From contig NZ_JACJSE010000001.1 of the NCBI RefSeq assembly GCF_014698045.1, positions 1 to 64,000 of the forward strand: DNA of 64,000 nucleotides, read 5' to 3'. The stretch's first letter is position 1. Each line of letters starts with the position of its first letter. Below are positions 62,408 through 64,000 of the stretch, one piece after another. A program made the translations under genes and the position numbers. Under the pieces are notes generated by a model. That model was not told where the DNA came from and did no database searches. It worked only from the letters and a program-made list of their open reading frames with translations. The stretch is from Aulosira sp. FACHB-615. GTDB lineage: Bacteria; Cyanobacteriota; Cyanobacteriia; Cyanobacteriales; Nostocaceae.

Positions 62408-62676
62408 GACTGCTCTCTTGGTAACTCAAATCATTGATTTTAGTACATATTGCGGGTAAGTATGTCATCCTTCCCCAAAACAGCAACTATATACTTGATA
62501 ACTGGATGTTTGCAAATTATAAAACTTAGACTATTAACTTAGCTATAAATTTCAGTTATTGTCGTGTAAGAGGAGATGAGTAGCAGTTAGGGAAGTAAAC
62601 TTTTAAGTCTGGTTGTTGATGACTCATTAAAGTAATAATATTCGCTTTTATTAAGTTGGCGGCGGGGAAAAGAAAG

Positions 62677-62784
62677 ATGGTTAAAATAATTACTCGTAAA
62701 TCTGTTGGTCTGTCAAATGTCTATGACATTGGGGTAGAACAAGACCATAATTTTGTCATTAAAAATAATTTCATCGCTTCTAAT
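62677..62784 (+). other. Split DnaE intein, C-terminal half (36 aa)
   Basis: MVKIITRKSVGLSNVYDIGV, then EQDHNFVIKNNFIASN, with block F (VYDIGVEQDHNF) and terminal Asn, followed by Cys+1 of the extein. It matches the C-halves of Nostocales DnaE inteins in length and motifs and is the partner of residues 1189-1290 of DnaE-N. Confidence 0.95.
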
Positions 62785-64000
62785 TGCTTTAATAAATCCC
62801 ACTCTACTGCTTATGGATATGTCACTTATCAAACAGCATATTTAAAAGCGAATTATCCATTAGAATATATGGCAGCCCTGTTAACGGCTAACAGTGGTGA
62901 CACAGACAAGGTACAGAAATATATTTCGACTTGTTTGAGTATGAATATTCAAATCGAACCGCCGGATATTAACCGTTCTGGTGTAGATTTTACACCAGTT
63001 GGCGACAAGATTTTATTTGGTTTTTCTGCTGTTCGGAATGTGGGACAGAATGCGATCGCTTGTATTTTAGAAGCGCGGGAAGACCAAGGGGCGTTTAAAT
63101 CATTATCTGACTTTTGCGATCGCGTTGACTTGCGTGCAGTTAACCGCCGTACTTTAGAATCACTGATTTATTGCGGTGCTTTTGACAAAATTGAACCAAA
63201 TCGCCACCAATTAATCAAAGACCTCGAACTTGTTTATGATTGGGCGCAATCTCGCGCTAAAGATAGAGCAACTGGTCAAGGTAACTTATTTGACTTATTA
63301 GGCGGTGGATTTGCTTCTGCATCTACTACCAAAACTACCAATAATGTCTTTGATTCTGTACCCAAAGCCCAACCTGTCCCAGATTTTCCGCCGCAGAAAA
63401 AGTTGCAGATGGAAAAAGAATTGTTGGGATTTTATGTCTCAGATCATCCACTCAAATCAATTAAACATTCATCATCGATTTTAGCGCCAATTAATTTATC
63501 ACAACTCGGTGAGCAGAAAGAAGACACATTACTTTGTGCAGTTGTGATGTTAAATAATGTCAAAAAAGTCATGACCAAAAAAGGCGACCCGATGGCAATT
63601 TTGCAGATAGAAGATTTAACTGCTCAATTAGAAGCTGTTGTCTTTCCTAAAACTTATGAACGGGTGAGCCTTGCCCTAGAAGTTGATGCCCGATTAATTA
63701 TTTGGGGTAAAGTCGATAGACGCGATGAACAAGTACAATTAATTGTGGAAGATGTCGAACCAGTGGAAACAGTCCAACTGGTGATGGTAGAACTTACTCC
63801 CCAACAAGCGATCACAATTGAAGAACGCGATCGCCTACGTACAATTTTAAAAGAAATATCAGGTGACAGAGAAAAAGCCAAAGTCCCTGTCATTGGCATT
63901 GTACAAGCTGGTAGTTCTCGGCAACTTGTCCGTTTTGGCAGACAATTTTGGGTGCAAGATTCTCGCTCGACTGTTCTCGCACTACAAAATGCCAGATTTC
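62677..64000 (+). CDS. dnaE: DNA polymerase III alpha subunit, C-terminal half (DnaE-C), with split-intein C-half; cut by right edge
   Basis: ATG at 62677, frame open to the last base, so 441 residues are visible and the end is missing. The first 36 residues are the split-intein C-half ending IASN, followed by extein CFNKSHSTAYGYV, which continues the polymerase of DnaE-N. The visible extein holds the tau-binding/helix-hairpin-helix part (FDKIEPNRHQLI) and an OB-fold region (LCAVVMLNNVKKVMTKKGDP). Weak ribosome site (GAAAAGAAAG) before the ATG. Upstream are 270 bp of non-coding sequence shared with the gatA promoter. Confidence 0.96.
   Translation, partial: MVKIITRKSVGLSNVYDIGVEQDHNFVIKNNFIASNCFNKSHSTAYGYVTYQTAYLKANYPLEYMAALLTANSGDTDKVQKYISTCLSMNIQIEPPDINRSGVDFTPVGDKILFGFSAVRNVGQNAIACILEAREDQGAFKSLSDFCDRVDLRAVNRRTLESLIYCGAFDKIEPNRHQLIKDLELVYDWAQSRAKDRATGQGNLFDLLGGGFASASTTKTTNNVFDSVPKAQPVPDFPPQKKLQMEKELLGFYVSDHPLKSIKHSSSILAPINLSQLGEQKEDTLLCAVVMLNNVKKVMTKKGDPMAILQIEDLTAQLEAVVFPKTYERVSLALEVDARLIIWGKVDRRDEQVQLIVEDVEPVETVQLVMVELTPQQAITIEERDRLRTILKEISGDREKAKVPVIGIVQAGSSRQLVRFGRQFWVQDSRSTVLALQNARF

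Overview
The window comes from a filamentous, heterocyst-type cyanobacterium (Nostocales). The evidence is the very frequent GCGATCGC (HIP1) octamer, photosynthesis genes (psbN, psbH, petL), a split dnaE with inteins, a HetP-like protein, heptanucleotide tandem repeats in many intergenic spaces, and many small foldback repeats. No tRNA, rRNA or CRISPR array was seen. The genes are mostly chromosomal housekeeping genes, separated by repeat-rich spacers.

Layout. 1-7.7 kb: the end of an IS630-type transposase, a PlsC-like acyltransferase, two conserved unknowns, a GH38 alpha-mannosidase carrying repeat insertions inside its reading frame, psbN/psbH and tatA. 7.8-13.5 kb: pth, a first rpsU, rsmI, an overlapping pair (PfkB sugar kinase and CysQ-type phosphatase), then an RNA-binding-protein gene followed by a second rpsU. 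13.5-17.4 kb: dnaE-N, the first half of the DNA polymerase III alpha subunit. It contains a complete endonuclease-type intein in the catalytic core and ends in the N-half of the split DnaE intein. 17.6-19.7 kb: a dicarboxylate symporter and rplI. 19.8-29.7 kb: one strand of glycan genes (three GT4 glycosyltransferases, a GT10 fucosyltransferase-like protein between two paralogous GT8-like proteins, a pyruvyltransferase-like protein, and an ABC exporter with an unusual tail). 29.8-33.5 kb: a small unknown, gloB, a DUF2817 peptidase-like protein, a YqgF-like nuclease and a DUF3146 protein. 34.3-39.7 kb: sucrose synthase followed by a GH65 phosphorylase/beta-phosphoglucomutase fusion, a sugar catabolism pair. 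40.2-47 kb: a HetP-like protein, aroB, petL, bioB, an RmlD-like reductase, a TPR lipoprotein and a PEP-CTERM protein. 47.3-55.4 kb: a MacA/MacB-like pair and a very large hybrid histidine kinase. 55.8-64 kb: bioF, two RodZ-like HTH membrane proteins, an alpha/beta hydrolase, gatA, and dnaE-C, the second half of the polymerase with the C-half of the split intein, running off the right edge.

Four things stand out. (1) Both halves of split dnaE lie in this one window, facing away from each other, so that a single 49-kb inversion would rejoin them exactly. (2) An extra cis-intein means that the active polymerase needs both cis- and trans-splicing. (3) The ABC exporter of the glycan locus ends in two tandem copies of a histidine-kinase dimerisation-like domain, both without the phosphorylatable histidine. 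(4) Several families of short foldback elements and mirror-symmetric purine/pyrimidine arrays are inserted between genes and even inside the mannosidase gene.

All calls are from reading the sequence and remembered family motifs; no database search was run.
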